Shown: positions 44,543 through 53,099, counted from the first letter of the stretch. The stretch: DNA of 64,000 bases from JAKFWF01 sp963750535 (GCA_963750535.1 CAVVRF010000025.1:300721-364720); one strand, 5' to 3'. Notes: generated from the letters alone by a model not told the origin. Program-made: numbers and translations.

Positions 44543-46051
44543 TCAGACCGAGGCCGACTTCACGCTGAATACCCGTTCGCTGAGCCATGAGAAGAGGGGC
44601 CAAAATAGCAGAACGAGACCAAGCCCCATGATTGAGGCGACAAGCGGGTTCGACCAGAAAACCGCCAGGCTGCCCTGGCTGCCGAGCATCGCTTGCCGAA
44701 ATCCTTCTTCCGCCTTGTCACCCAGCACGATTGCCAGGACGAGAGGCGGGAGCGGGTAGCCGAGCTTCTGGAATACGTATCCCATCGCGCCGAAGACCAG
44801 CATCAGCCAGACGTCGAACATGGAATTGTGCACGGTGTAGGCGCCGATCGCGCAGATCACCAGGATCACTGGTGCGATGATCGAGAACGGCACGCGCAGG
44901 ATCGCGGCGAACAGCGGTACGCAGGTCAGCACTACGACCAGCCCCACAATATTGCCGAGATACATCGACGCGATCAAGCCCCACACGAAATCCTTCTGCT
45001 CGACAAACAGCATCGGCCCGGGCTGCAAGCCCCAGATCATCAAGCCGCCGAGCAGCACCGCGGCGGTAGGCGAGCCGGGTATGCCGAGAGTGAGCATCGG
45101 CAGCAGCGCACTGGTGCCGGCGGCATGCGCGGCAGTCTCCGGCGCCACCACACCCTCGATCTCGCCCTTGCCGAAGTTGTTGCCACGCTTGGAGAATTTC
45201 TTCGCCAACCCGTAGCTCATGAACGATGCCGGCGTGGCCCCGCCCGGCGTAATGCCCATCCAGCAGCCGATGATGCAGCTGCGGATCGAGGTCGCCCAAT
45301 AGGACAGCAGCTTCTTCCACGTCAGCAGCACCGCGTTCAGCCGGATGTTGGCGTGTGCGCCGGAAAATTTCAGACCGCTCTCCATCGACGACAGGATCTC
45401 GCCGATGCCGAACAGACCGATGACGGCGATCAGGAAGTCGAAGCCGCTCAGCAGCTCGTCATGACCGAATGTCATGCGCAACGTGCCGGTCATCTTGTCT
45501 AGGCCGACGGAGCCGAGCGCGAAGCCGAGACACATCGATGCGATCACCTTGAATGGCGAACCCTTGCCCATGCCGACGAAGCTGGCGAAGGTGAGGAAGA
45601 ATACGGCGAAGAACTCGGCCGGACCGAACTTCAAGGCGAACTTGGCGACCAACGGCGCCAGGAAGGTGATCAGTATCACCGCGACCAGGGCGCCGACGAA
45701 CGAGGAAGTGAAGGCAGCAGTCAGCGCCTCGTCAGCGCGGCCCTGCTGGGCCATCGGATGACCATCGAATGTGGTGGCAACCGACCATGGCTCACCTGGA
45801 ATATTGAACAGGATCGACGTGATGGCGCCGCCGAACAATGCACCCCAATAGATGCACGAGAGCATGATGATCGCCGACGTCGGCGGCATGGTGAAAGTCA
45901 GTGGCAGCAGGATCGCGACGCCGTTGGCGCCGCCCAGCCCCGGCAACACACCGATGATCACGCCGAGCAGGATGCCAACGAGCATCAACATCAGGTTGTA
46001 CGGCGTGAGGGCAATCGCGAAGCCCTGCATCAGCGCACTGATTTCTTCCAT
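44543..46051 (-). CDS. tctA: Tripartite tricarboxylate transporter large permease TctA
   Basis: 502 residues from the ATG at 46051, with GGAGGGAAG upstream. It has about 11-12 hydrophobic helices and the family hallmarks GVIIGVLPGLGGANGVAILLPLTF near the N-terminus, YWGALFGGAITSILFNIPGEPWSVATTFDGHPM at about 90-122 and LTLGIPGSPTAAVLLGGLMIWGL at about 330. It transports di- or tricarboxylates with TctB and TctC using an ion gradient. It is transcribed away from a GntR/oxalate operon, suggesting a carboxylate linked to that pathway. It is the first gene of its unit. Confidence 0.93.
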   Translation of the reverse strand: MEEISALMQGFAIALTPYNLMLMLVGILLGVIIGVLPGLGGANGVAILLPLTFTMPPTSAIIMLSCIYWGALFGGAITSILFNIPGEPWSVATTFDGHPMAQQGRADEALTAAFTSSFVGALVAVILITFLAPLVAKFALKFGPAEFFAVFFLTFASFVGMGKGSPFKVIASMCLGFALGSVGLDKMTGTLRMTFGHDELLSGFDFLIAVIGLFGIGEILSSMESGLKFSGAHANIRLNAVLLTWKKLLSYWATSIRSCIIGCWMGITPGGATPASFMSYGLAKKFSKRGNNFGKGEIEGVVAPETAAHAAGTSALLPMLTLGIPGSPTAAVLLGGLMIWGLQPGPMLFVEQKDFVWGLIASMYLGNIVGLVVVLTCVPLFAAILRVPFSIIAPVILVICAIGAYTVHNSMFDVWLMLVFGAMGYVFQKLGYPLPPLVLAIVLGDKAEEGFRQAMLGSQGSLAVFWSNPLVASIMGLGLVLLFWPLFSWLSERVFSVKSASV

Positions 46052-46164
46052 CGGCTTCCCTCCGCGCCCGCCACGACTATGCTGCCGATTTGCGAGCAAT
46101 TCCCTCGGTGTTAGCGCAGGTATCGTTGGTCCACGCCCAGCTGCGCTCCGTCGGCTCGGATCCT

Positions 46165-46179
46165 GGCATACCGTATGCC
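46165..46179. promoter_or_regulatory. Palindromic operator candidate 1 (GGCATA-N3-TATGCC)
   Basis: GGCATACCGTATGCC is a perfect palindrome around the central C, 114 bases upstream of tctA. It shares both half-sites with the palindrome at 46359. FCD-type GntR regulators bind short palindromes of this size, and the GntR gene is adjacent. A binding site for that regulator is inferred. Confidence 0.65.
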
Positions 46180-46358
46180 TTAGCAAGTCGCTGGCGCAAT
46201 AGGCCTTGGTGAAAAATGTTGCAACGAGGATTAGGCTCTTTGTTTTCTTTATGCATATTCAGCCTCTTACATTATTTTTGCGACCCGCGATCCGATTTGA
46301 TGTCGAGGCGTGTGACCGTGACAACCGCGATTTTGCACTAGTCAAGGGATGAGCGACT

Positions 46359-46373
46359 GGCATATGGTATGCC
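46359..46373. promoter_or_regulatory. Palindromic operator candidate 2 (GGCATA-N3-TATGCC)
   Basis: GGCATATGGTATGCC repeats the half-sites of the palindrome at 46165 with a different three-base centre. It lies 80 bases before the chosen start of the GntR gene, consistent with autoregulation. Its position also argues against the longer GntR reading frame that begins at 46349. Confidence 0.65.
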
Positions 46374-46453
46374 ACGTACCAAGACACCGTTTTGATACGG
46401 ATAATCATATTGCCAATTCATATTCAACCCACGCCGCTAGCAGGTCGCAGTCG

Positions 46454-47140
46454 ATGACGAGCACGCATCTCAAGATCGCCCCCATCGGCGAGCCGCAGAG
46501 CTTGAAACTGCGCGCCTACGAGGCGCTGCGCGCAGCCATAATGGAGTTGAATATCTACGCCCCCGATGCCGAGCTGCGTCTCGATGAACGTGCGCTGTCG
46601 GCCGACTTCGGGGTCAGCCGCACGCCGCTGCGCGAGGCCTTGGCGCAGCTCGATCAGGAGGGCCTTGTGCGCATTGTTCCCAGGCGGGGCATCTACATCG
46701 TGCGGCGCACGAAGTCCGAGATCCTCGAGATGATCACGGTGTGGGCGGCGCTCGAGAGCATGGCGGCGCGCCTGGCGACCCAAGTCGCTTCGGACGCGGA
46801 ACTTGCGAGCCTCCACCTGCTCGTCGATACGTTCTCGTCCGACGCCATTGCCCAGAAGATGGGCGAGTACTCCGACGCCAACATCCGCTTCCACCAGGCA
46901 ATCATCGCGCTGTCCAAGTGCGCGCTGCTTGCCGCGATGACCGACAAGCTGTTCTTCCACGTGCGTGCGATCCGGCAGCGCACCATCGTCGAGAAGGACC
47001 GTGCCAAGCGCTCGATCGCCGATCACACCGAGATCGTCGCGGCGCTCGAGGCACGTGACACCGAGCGGGCGGAGCGGCTGGTACGCGAGCATACGCTGAA
47101 ACTTCGAGATCACGTCGAGCGCTTCGTCGACATCGACTGA
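46454..47140 (+). CDS. GntR family (FCD subfamily) transcriptional regulator
   Basis: 228 residues from the ATG at 46454. The N-terminal winged helix (LKLRAYEALRAAIMELNIY, LRLDERALSADFGVSRTPLREALAQLDQEGLVRIVPRRG) is classical GntR. The C-terminal FCD ligand-binding domain contains NIRFHQAIIALSK and SIADHTEIVAALEARD, with the Asp/His metal-ligand pattern of FCD proteins. Such regulators usually sense carboxylates or acyl-CoA-derived metabolites. It is the first gene before oxc and frc and divergent from tctA, so it probably controls both. The inducer may be oxalate or a derivative. Confidence 0.92.
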   Translation: MTSTHLKIAPIGEPQSLKLRAYEALRAAIMELNIYAPDAELRLDERALSADFGVSRTPLREALAQLDQEGLVRIVPRRGIYIVRRTKSEILEMITVWAALESMAARLATQVASDAELASLHLLVDTFSSDAIAQKMGEYSDANIRFHQAIIALSKCALLAAMTDKLFFHVRAIRQRTIVEKDRAKRSIADHTEIVAALEARDTERAERLVREHTLKLRDHVERFVDID

Positions 47141-47241
47141 AGCGTTGCTGGCACGCAGTAGGCGCCCAGCAGGCTTCCGCAAAGATGCCTGCCAATGAAA
47201 CGAAGCAAACCCCTCGAAGGGGAAACGGGAGAGGTTCCAGG

Positions 47242-48957
47242 ATGTCATCCGACACGCAATCGCAGAACCTGACGGATGGGTTCCATCTGGTAATCGACGC
47301 GCTCAAGCTGAACGATATCAGCACGATCTATGGCGTACCGGGGATCCCGATCACCGACCTGGGCCGCATCGCGCAAGCCCAGGGGATGCGCGTCATCTCG
47401 TTCCGGCACGAACAGCACGCAGGCAATGCCGCGGCGATCGCCGGGTTCCTGACGCAAAAGCCCGGCGTCTGCCTCACGGTGTCGGCGCCGGGCTTCCTGA
47501 ACGGCCTGACGGCGCTGGCCAACGCCACGACCAACTGCTTCCCGATGATCCTGATCAGCGGCTCTTCCGAACGCGAGGTCGTCGACCTGCAGCAGGGCGA
47601 CTACGAAGAGATGGATCAGCTCGCCATCGCCAAGCCGCACTGCAAGGCGGCATACCGGGTGCTGCATGCGCAAGACATCGGGATCGGAATGGCGCGGGCC
47701 ATTCGTGCGGCGGTCTCCGGCCGTCCAGGCGGCGTCTACCTCGACCTGCCAGCCAAGCTCTTCGCCCAGACGATGGACGCCAAGGCCGGGCAGGAATCGC
47801 TCGTCAAGGTGATCGATCCGACACCGCGCCAGCTCCCGTCGCCCGATTCGGTGGCGCGTGCGCTCGATATGCTGAAAGGCGCCAAGCGCCCACTGATCAT
47901 CCTCGGCAAGGGCGCGGCCTACGCGCGGGCCGATGACGATATCCGCGCCCTGATCGAGAAAACCGGCATTCCCTATCTGCCGATGAGCATGGCCAAGGGC
48001 CTGTTGCCCGATACGCACCCGCAGTCGGCCGGTGCGACGCGGTCGATGGTGCTCAAGGAGGCCGACGTCGTGATGCTGATCGGCGCCCGGCTGAACTGGC
48101 TGCTGTCGCACGGCAAGGGCAAGACCTGGGGCGAGCGCGGCACCCAGAAGTTCATTCAGATCGACATCGACCCGAAGGAGATGAACTCGAACGTCGAGAT
48201 CGCGGCCCCGGTGGTCGGCGACATCGCATCGTGCGTGGCGGCGCTGCTCAAGGGAATGGGAAGCAGCTGGCCGAAGGCGCCCGCTGACTGGGCCGGCAAT
48301 GTTCGGGCGAAGGCCGAGGCCAACGTCGCGAAGATGGCGCCCAGGCTGCAGAACAACAACGTGCCGATGGATTTCCACGGGGCGCTCGGGGCGCTCAAGC
48401 GGATCGTCAAGGAGCGGCCGGACATCATCCTCGTCAACGAAGGCGCCAACACGCTCGATTTCGCTCGCAGCATCATCGACATGTATCAGCCGCGCAAGCA
48501 ACTCGACGTCGGCACCTGGGGCGTCATGGGCATCGGCATGGGCTACGCCATTGCCGCGGCAATAGAGACCGGCAAGCCCGTGCTGGCAGTCGAAGGCGAC
48601 AGCGCATTCGGCTTCTCCGGCATGGAGGTGGAGACGATCTGCCGGTACAATCTGCCGGTTTGCGTGGTCGTGTTCAACAACAACGGCATCTATCGCGGCA
48701 CCGACAAGAACCCGTCGGGCGGCGCGGATGTCGCCACCACCGTCTTCGTCAAGAACGCGCGCTATGACCTGATGATGCAGGCATTCGGCGGCGTCGGCGT
48801 CCAGGCAACCTCGCCCGACGAGCTTGGCCGCGCGGTGAACGAGGCGATTGCCTCCGGCAAGCCGACGCTCATCAACGCGGTCATCGACGAAAAGGCCGGC
48901 ACCGAGAGCGGCCGCATCGGCAATCTCAACCCGCAGAGCGTGGTCGCCAAGGCCTGA
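47242..48957 (+). CDS. oxc: Oxalyl-CoA decarboxylase
   Basis: 571 residues from the ATG at 47242. It is a thiamine-diphosphate enzyme converting oxalyl-CoA to formyl-CoA and CO2. Visible landmarks: the N-terminal STIYGVPGIPITDLGR and the activating Glu in ISFRHEQHAGNAAAIAGFL; the oxalyl-CoA decarboxylase-type segment VNEGANTLDFARSIIDMYQPR; and the ThDP-binding stretch VEGDSAFGFSGMEVET ending in NNNGIYRGTD. The length equals that of characterised Oxc. Next is frc, 38 bases downstream, as in other oxalotrophs. Confidence 0.95.
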   Translation: MSSDTQSQNLTDGFHLVIDALKLNDISTIYGVPGIPITDLGRIAQAQGMRVISFRHEQHAGNAAAIAGFLTQKPGVCLTVSAPGFLNGLTALANATTNCFPMILISGSSEREVVDLQQGDYEEMDQLAIAKPHCKAAYRVLHAQDIGIGMARAIRAAVSGRPGGVYLDLPAKLFAQTMDAKAGQESLVKVIDPTPRQLPSPDSVARALDMLKGAKRPLIILGKGAAYARADDDIRALIEKTGIPYLPMSMAKGLLPDTHPQSAGATRSMVLKEADVVMLIGARLNWLLSHGKGKTWGERGTQKFIQIDIDPKEMNSNVEIAAPVVGDIASCVAALLKGMGSSWPKAPADWAGNVRAKAEANVAKMAPRLQNNNVPMDFHGALGALKRIVKERPDIILVNEGANTLDFARSIIDMYQPRKQLDVGTWGVMGIGMGYAIAAAIETGKPVLAVEGDSAFGFSGMEVETICRYNLPVCVVVFNNNGIYRGTDKNPSGGADVATTVFVKNARYDLMMQAFGGVGVQATSPDELGRAVNEAIASGKPTLINAVIDEKAGTESGRIGNLNPQSVVAKA

Positions 48958-48995
48958 TCCGATCGAACGAGCGAACACTCAAACTGGAGCAAGCA

Positions 48996-50270
48996 ATGAA
49001 AGCCCTGGAAGGCATCCGGATTCTGGATTTCACGCACGTGCAGTCCGGTCCGACCTGCACGCAGCTGCTGGCCTGGTTCGGCGCCGACGTGATCAAGGTC
49101 GAGCGGCCGGGCGTCGGCGACATCACGCGCGGACAGCTGATGGATGTACCGAACGCCGATGCGCTGTATTTCACGATGCTCAACCACAACAAGCGCTCGA
49201 TCACCCTCGACACCAAGAACAAGACCGGCAAGCAAGTGCTGGAGCGCCTGATCAAGGAATGCGACGTCCTGGTCGAGAACTTCGGCCCCGGCGTGCTCGA
49301 CCGCATGGGCTTCCCCTGGGAGACGATCCACGCGCTCAACCCGCGCATGATCGTCGCCTCGATCAAGGGCTTCGGCCCCGGACCCTACGAGGACTGCAAG
49401 GTCTACGAGAACGTTGCCCAGTGCACTGGCGGCTCTGCATCGACCACGGGCTTCCGCGACGGGCTGCCGCTGGTGACCGGCGCCCAGATCGGTGACAGCG
49501 GCACCGGCCTGCACTTGGGGCTCGGCATCGTCACCGCGCTTTTCCACCGCACCAAGACGGGACTTGGCCAGAAGGTCACCTGCGCCATGCAGGACGGCGT
49601 GCTCAACCTCTGTCGGGTCAAGCTGCGCGATCAACAGCGCCTCGCCCACGGCCCGCTGACGGAGTACAGCCAGCACGGCGAAGGCATACCGTTTGGCGAA
49701 GCGGTTCCCCGCGCCGGCAATGACTCGGGCGGCGGCCAGCCTGGCCGCATTCTCAAGTGCAAGGGCTGGGAGAAAGATCCCGACGCCTACATATATTTCA
49801 TCACCCAGGCCCCGGTCTGGGAGGCGATCTGCGACGTGATCGGCGAGCCCGGCTGGAAGACGCACCCCGACTATGCCAAGCCGCCGGCACGGCTGCCTCG
49901 ATTGAACGAGATCTTCGCCCGCATCGAGCAGTGGACGATGACCAAGACCAAGTTCGAGGCGATGGCGATCCTGAACGAGTTCGACATCCCTTGCGGGCCG
50001 ATCCTGTCGATGAAGGAGCTCGCCGAGGACCAGTCGCTGCGTGCCACCGGCACTGTCGTCGAAGTCGATCACCCGGTTCGCGGCAAGTATCTTTCGGTCG
50101 GCAACCCGATCAAGCTGTCGGCGTCGCCATCGGAGGTGAAGCGCTCGCCCCTGCTCGGCGAGCACACCGACGAGATCCTGTCGCAGGTGCTGAACTATAC
50201 TCCCGACGAAATCGCCTCCATCAAGGCCAGCGGCTGCACCGAGCCACCCCCGAAGAAGCCCGCTGGCTGA
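48996..50270 (+). CDS. frc: Formyl-CoA:oxalate CoA-transferase
   Basis: 424 residues, a class III CoA-transferase. It moves CoA from formyl-CoA to oxalate, releasing formate and feeding oxc. The N-terminal ILDFTHVQSGPTCTQLLAWF and GADVIKVERPGVGDITRG are typical, and the catalytic Asp is D167 in AQIGDSGTGLHLGLG. TKTGLGQKVTCAMQDGVLNL and ILSMKELAEDQSLRATG are further class III features. The pairing with oxc supports the Frc assignment over a generic CaiB/BaiF protein. A GC-rich palindrome follows the stop. Confidence 0.94.
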   Translation: MKALEGIRILDFTHVQSGPTCTQLLAWFGADVIKVERPGVGDITRGQLMDVPNADALYFTMLNHNKRSITLDTKNKTGKQVLERLIKECDVLVENFGPGVLDRMGFPWETIHALNPRMIVASIKGFGPGPYEDCKVYENVAQCTGGSASTTGFRDGLPLVTGAQIGDSGTGLHLGLGIVTALFHRTKTGLGQKVTCAMQDGVLNLCRVKLRDQQRLAHGPLTEYSQHGEGIPFGEAVPRAGNDSGGGQPGRILKCKGWEKDPDAYIYFITQAPVWEAICDVIGEPGWKTHPDYAKPPARLPRLNEIFARIEQWTMTKTKFEAMAILNEFDIPCGPILSMKELAEDQSLRATGTVVEVDHPVRGKYLSVGNPIKLSASPSEVKRSPLLGEHTDEILSQVLNYTPDEIASIKASGCTEPPPKKPAG

Positions 50271-50274
50271 TGAA

Positions 50275-50305
50275 CCCCCTCTCCCCTTCTTCAGGGGAGA
50301 GGGGG
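50275..50305. repeat. Perfect 12-bp inverted repeat of CCCTCTCC type
   Basis: CCCCCTCTCCCC (50275-50286) and GGGGAGAGGGGG (50294-50305) flank TTCTTCA. A further run of GGGAGAGGGG (about 50310-50320) and CCCCTCACCCC/CCCCTCCCC (about 50347-50365) extends the pattern. It fills the gap between frc and the next ORF and looks like a dispersed REP-like element. It could also attenuate or stabilise the transcript. Confidence 0.6.
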
Positions 50306-50434
50306 CAAGGGAGAGGGGCCGCTACGGGTGACGGTGCAAGCAGCCGCCCCTCACCCCAGCCCCTCCCCTTTGCGCCCGAACATCGAAACCACCCGCAGTG
50401 CGCCCGCGAGCGCGAAGGGAGAGGGAGACAGGAA

Positions 50435-53086
50435 ATGCGTATCGTCGTCCACGGCCAGGAGGCTTTCGGCAAGGCGGTTCTCGAGAAGCTGCTGGAGCGC
50501 GGCGAGAACGTCGTCGCGGTATTCTGCGCTCCGGACAAGGAGGGCCGCCCGCAAGATCCATGCGCGGTGTTTGCCCGCGAGAAGGGGTTGCCCGTGCACC
50601 AGCCGAAGAGCTGGAAAACGCCGGAAGCGCTCACCTTGATGCAGTCGTTCAAGCCGGACCTGTGCGTCATGGCCTATGTGACGCTGTTCGTTCCCCAGCC
50701 CGTCATCGACGCACCCACGCACGGCACCATCCAGTATCACCCGTCGCTGCTGCCGCTGCATCGCGGACCGTCGTCGATCAACTGGCCGATCGCCTGGGGC
50801 GCGACCAAGACCGGCCTCACCATCTTCTGGCCGGACGAAGGTCTCGACGAAGGCCCGGTGCTGCTGCAGAAGACCGTCGACATCGGGCCGGACGAGACGC
50901 TCGGCGACGTCTACTTCAAGAAGCTGTTCCCGATCGGCGTCGACGCGATGATCGAGTCGGTCGACCTGGTTCGGGCCGGCAAGGCGCCGAGGATCCCGCA
51001 GGATCACTCGAAGAAGACCTACGAGAGCTGGTTCAAGCGCGAGCAGGCCCAGCTCGATTTCACCAAGCCTGTCGGTGAAGTCTACAACATCATCCGCGCC
51101 GCCAACCCGGCGCCGGGCGCCTGGGGCGTGATCAAGGGTGCCGAGCTGCAGATCTTCGATGCCGCCAAGGTCCCCGGCGACGGCAAGCCCGGCGAGATCA
51201 TCGCCATCGGCGCCGACGGGATCAAGATCGCCGCGATCGGCGGCGCGATTCTCGCCAAGCGCGTGAAGGCCGCCGAAACCAAGAAGATCGCGGGAGCCGA
51301 GTACGCCGCCAGCACGGGCCTCAAGGTCGGCGACGCGTTCGATGCCTACAAGCCGGCCCCACCGCCGGCACCAAGGAAGCCAAAAACCGGAGAGACGCCA
51401 GTGACAGCCAAGCCCATCGGCAGCGACATCGAAATCGCCCGTGCCGCAAAGATGAAGCCGATCGCCGAGGTTGCCAAGAAGATCGACATCCCGGCCGACG
51501 CACTGCTGCAATACGGCCCGACCAAAGCCAAGGTCTCGTTCGACTTCATCAATTCGGTGAAGGGGCGCCCCGATGGCAAGCTGATCCTGGTCACCGCCAT
51601 CAATCCGACGCCTGCGGGCGAAGGCAAGACGACGACCACCGTCGGTCTCGGCGATGGCCTCAACCGCATCGGCAAGCGCGCCATGAGCTGCCTGCGCGAG
51701 CCTTCGCTCGGCCCTTGCTTCGGCGTCAAGGGTGGTGCCGCCGGCGGCGGCTACGCCCAGGTCGTGCCGATGGAGGACATCAACCTGCACTTCACCGGCG
51801 ACTTCCACGCCATCACCAGCGCCCACAACCTGCTGGCCGCACTGATCGACAACCACATCTACTGGGGCAACGCCCTCGGTATCGACCAGCGCCGCATCGC
51901 CTGGCGCCGCGTCATGGACATGAACGACCGCGCGCTACGCTCGATCGTCAACTCGCTCGGCGGCACGGCCAACGGCTTCCCGCGCGAGGACGGGTTCGAC
52001 ATCACGGTCGCCTCGGAGATCATGGCGATCTTCTGCCTCGCCACCGACCTGAAGGACCTCGAGCGGCGCATCGGCAAGATCGTGATCGGCTACACCCGCG
52101 AGAAGAAGCCGGTGTACGCGCGCGAACTGAAGGGCGACGGCGCGATGACGGTGCTCCTCAAGGACGCGCTGATGCCGAACCTGGTGCAGACGCTGGAGAA
52201 CAATCCCGTATTCATCCACGGCGGGCCGTTCGCCAACATCGCCCATGGCTGCAACTCGGTGCTGGCGACGCAAACGGCACTCAAGCTGTGCGATTACGTG
52301 GTGACGGAAGCCGGCTTCGGCGCCGATCTCGGCGCGGAGAAATTCTTCGACATCAAGTGCCGCAAGGCCGGGCTGAAGCCGTCCGCCGCGGTGATCGTCG
52401 CCACCGTCAGGGCGCTCAAGATGCACGGCGGCGTCGCGAAGGAGGGCCTCAAGGGCGAGAACGTGGAGGCAGTGACGAAGGGTTGCGTCAACCTCGAGCG
52501 GCACATCGAGAACATAATGAAGTTCGGCGTCAAGCCGATCGTCGCGATCAACAAGTTCGTCACCGACACCAATGCCGAGATCGAGGCGGTGAAGGCTGCC
52601 GCCGAGAAGTTCGGCGCCAAGGCGTTCCTTTGCACCCACTGGGCCGATGGCGGCGCCGGCATCGAGGACCTCGCCCGCCACGTGGTCGATGTCTGCGCGA
52701 AGGGCGAGGCCGGCTTCAAGCTGCTCTACCCCGACACAATGCCGCTGCGTGACAAGGTCAAGACCATCGTGACCGAGATCTATCGCGGCGCCGACATCGC
52801 ATGCGACAGCTCGGTCGAGAACCGCTTCAAGGAGCTCGAAGCGGCCGGCTACGGCAATCTGCCGGTCTGCATGGCCAAGACGCAGTATTCGTTTACGACC
52901 GATCCAAGCAAGCGCGGGGCTCCGAACGGCCACATCGTGCCCGTGCGTGAGCTCCGGTTGTCGGCCGGCGCGGAGTTCGTGGTGGTTGTCACCGGCGATA
53001 TCATGACCATGCCCGGCTTGCCGAAAACGCCGAGTGCGGACGTTATCCGCCTCAATGATTCCGGCCAGATCGAAGGGCTGTTCTGA
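50435..53086 (+). CDS. Fusion: 10-formyl-THF hydrolase/formyltransferase-like domain plus formate-tetrahydrofolate ligase
   Basis: 883 residues from the ATG at 50435, one uninterrupted frame. Residues about 1-310 are a formyl_trans_N/formyl_trans_C protein: MRIVVHGQEAFGKAVLEKLL, Q100-Y-H102-PSLLPLHRGPSSINW, then FWPDEGLD138EGPVLLQ, with His and Asp where catalysis occurs in the family. A Pro/Ala linker (PAPPPAPRKPKTGETP) leads to residues about 323-883, a complete formate-THF ligase: DIEIARAAKMKPI, P-loop TPAGEGKTTTTVGLGDGL at about 392, CLREPSLGPCFGVKGGAAGGGYAQV and the C-terminal VTGDIMTMPGLPKTPSA. It lies in the oxc-frc operon, so formate or formyl units from oxalate would enter the folate C1 pool. 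An internal start at 51401 may also release the ligase alone. Confidence 0.9.
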   Translation: MRIVVHGQEAFGKAVLEKLLERGENVVAVFCAPDKEGRPQDPCAVFAREKGLPVHQPKSWKTPEALTLMQSFKPDLCVMAYVTLFVPQPVIDAPTHGTIQYHPSLLPLHRGPSSINWPIAWGATKTGLTIFWPDEGLDEGPVLLQKTVDIGPDETLGDVYFKKLFPIGVDAMIESVDLVRAGKAPRIPQDHSKKTYESWFKREQAQLDFTKPVGEVYNIIRAANPAPGAWGVIKGAELQIFDAAKVPGDGKPGEIIAIGADGIKIAAIGGAILAKRVKAAETKKIAGAEYAASTGLKVGDAFDAYKPAPPPAPRKPKTGETPVTAKPIGSDIEIARAAKMKPIAEVAKKIDIPADALLQYGPTKAKVSFDFINSVKGRPDGKLILVTAINPTPAGEGKTTTTVGLGDGLNRIGKRAMSCLREPSLGPCFGVKGGAAGGGYAQVVPMEDINLHFTGDFHAITSAHNLLAALIDNHIYWGNALGIDQRRIAWRRVMDMNDRALRSIVNSLGGTANGFPREDGFDITVASEIMAIFCLATDLKDLERRIGKIVIGYTREKKPVYARELKGDGAMTVLLKDALMPNLVQTLENNPVFIHGGPFANIAHGCNSVLATQTALKLCDYVVTEAGFGADLGAEKFFDIKCRKAGLKPSAAVIVATVRALKMHGGVAKEGLKGENVEAVTKGCVNLERHIENIMKFGVKPIVAINKFVTDTNAEIEAVKAAAEKFGAKAFLCTHWADGGAGIEDLARHVVDVCAKGEAGFKLLYPDTMPLRDKVKTIVTEIYRGADIACDSSVENRFKELEAAGYGNLPVCMAKTQYSFTTDPSKRGAPNGHIVPVRELRLSAGAEFVVVVTGDIMTMPGLPKTPSADVIRLNDSGQIEGLF
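51389..51403 (+). promoter_or_regulatory. Possible internal ribosome-binding site and GTG start for the formate-THF ligase part
   Basis: GGAGAG (51389-51394) sits six bases before an in-frame GTG (51401). Translation from there gives about 561 residues beginning (M)TAKPIGSDIEIARAAKMKPI, close to the length and start of ordinary formate-THF ligases. The upstream frame has no stop before it, so both a fusion and a free ligase could be made. Confidence 0.5.
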
Positions 53087-53099
53087 ACGCAACGACAAA

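Noticed and set aside
46349..46453. Longer N-terminus for the GntR regulator
   Set aside because: The extra 35 residues would be encoded over a palindromic operator and have no GntR similarity; the ATG at 46454 fits better.
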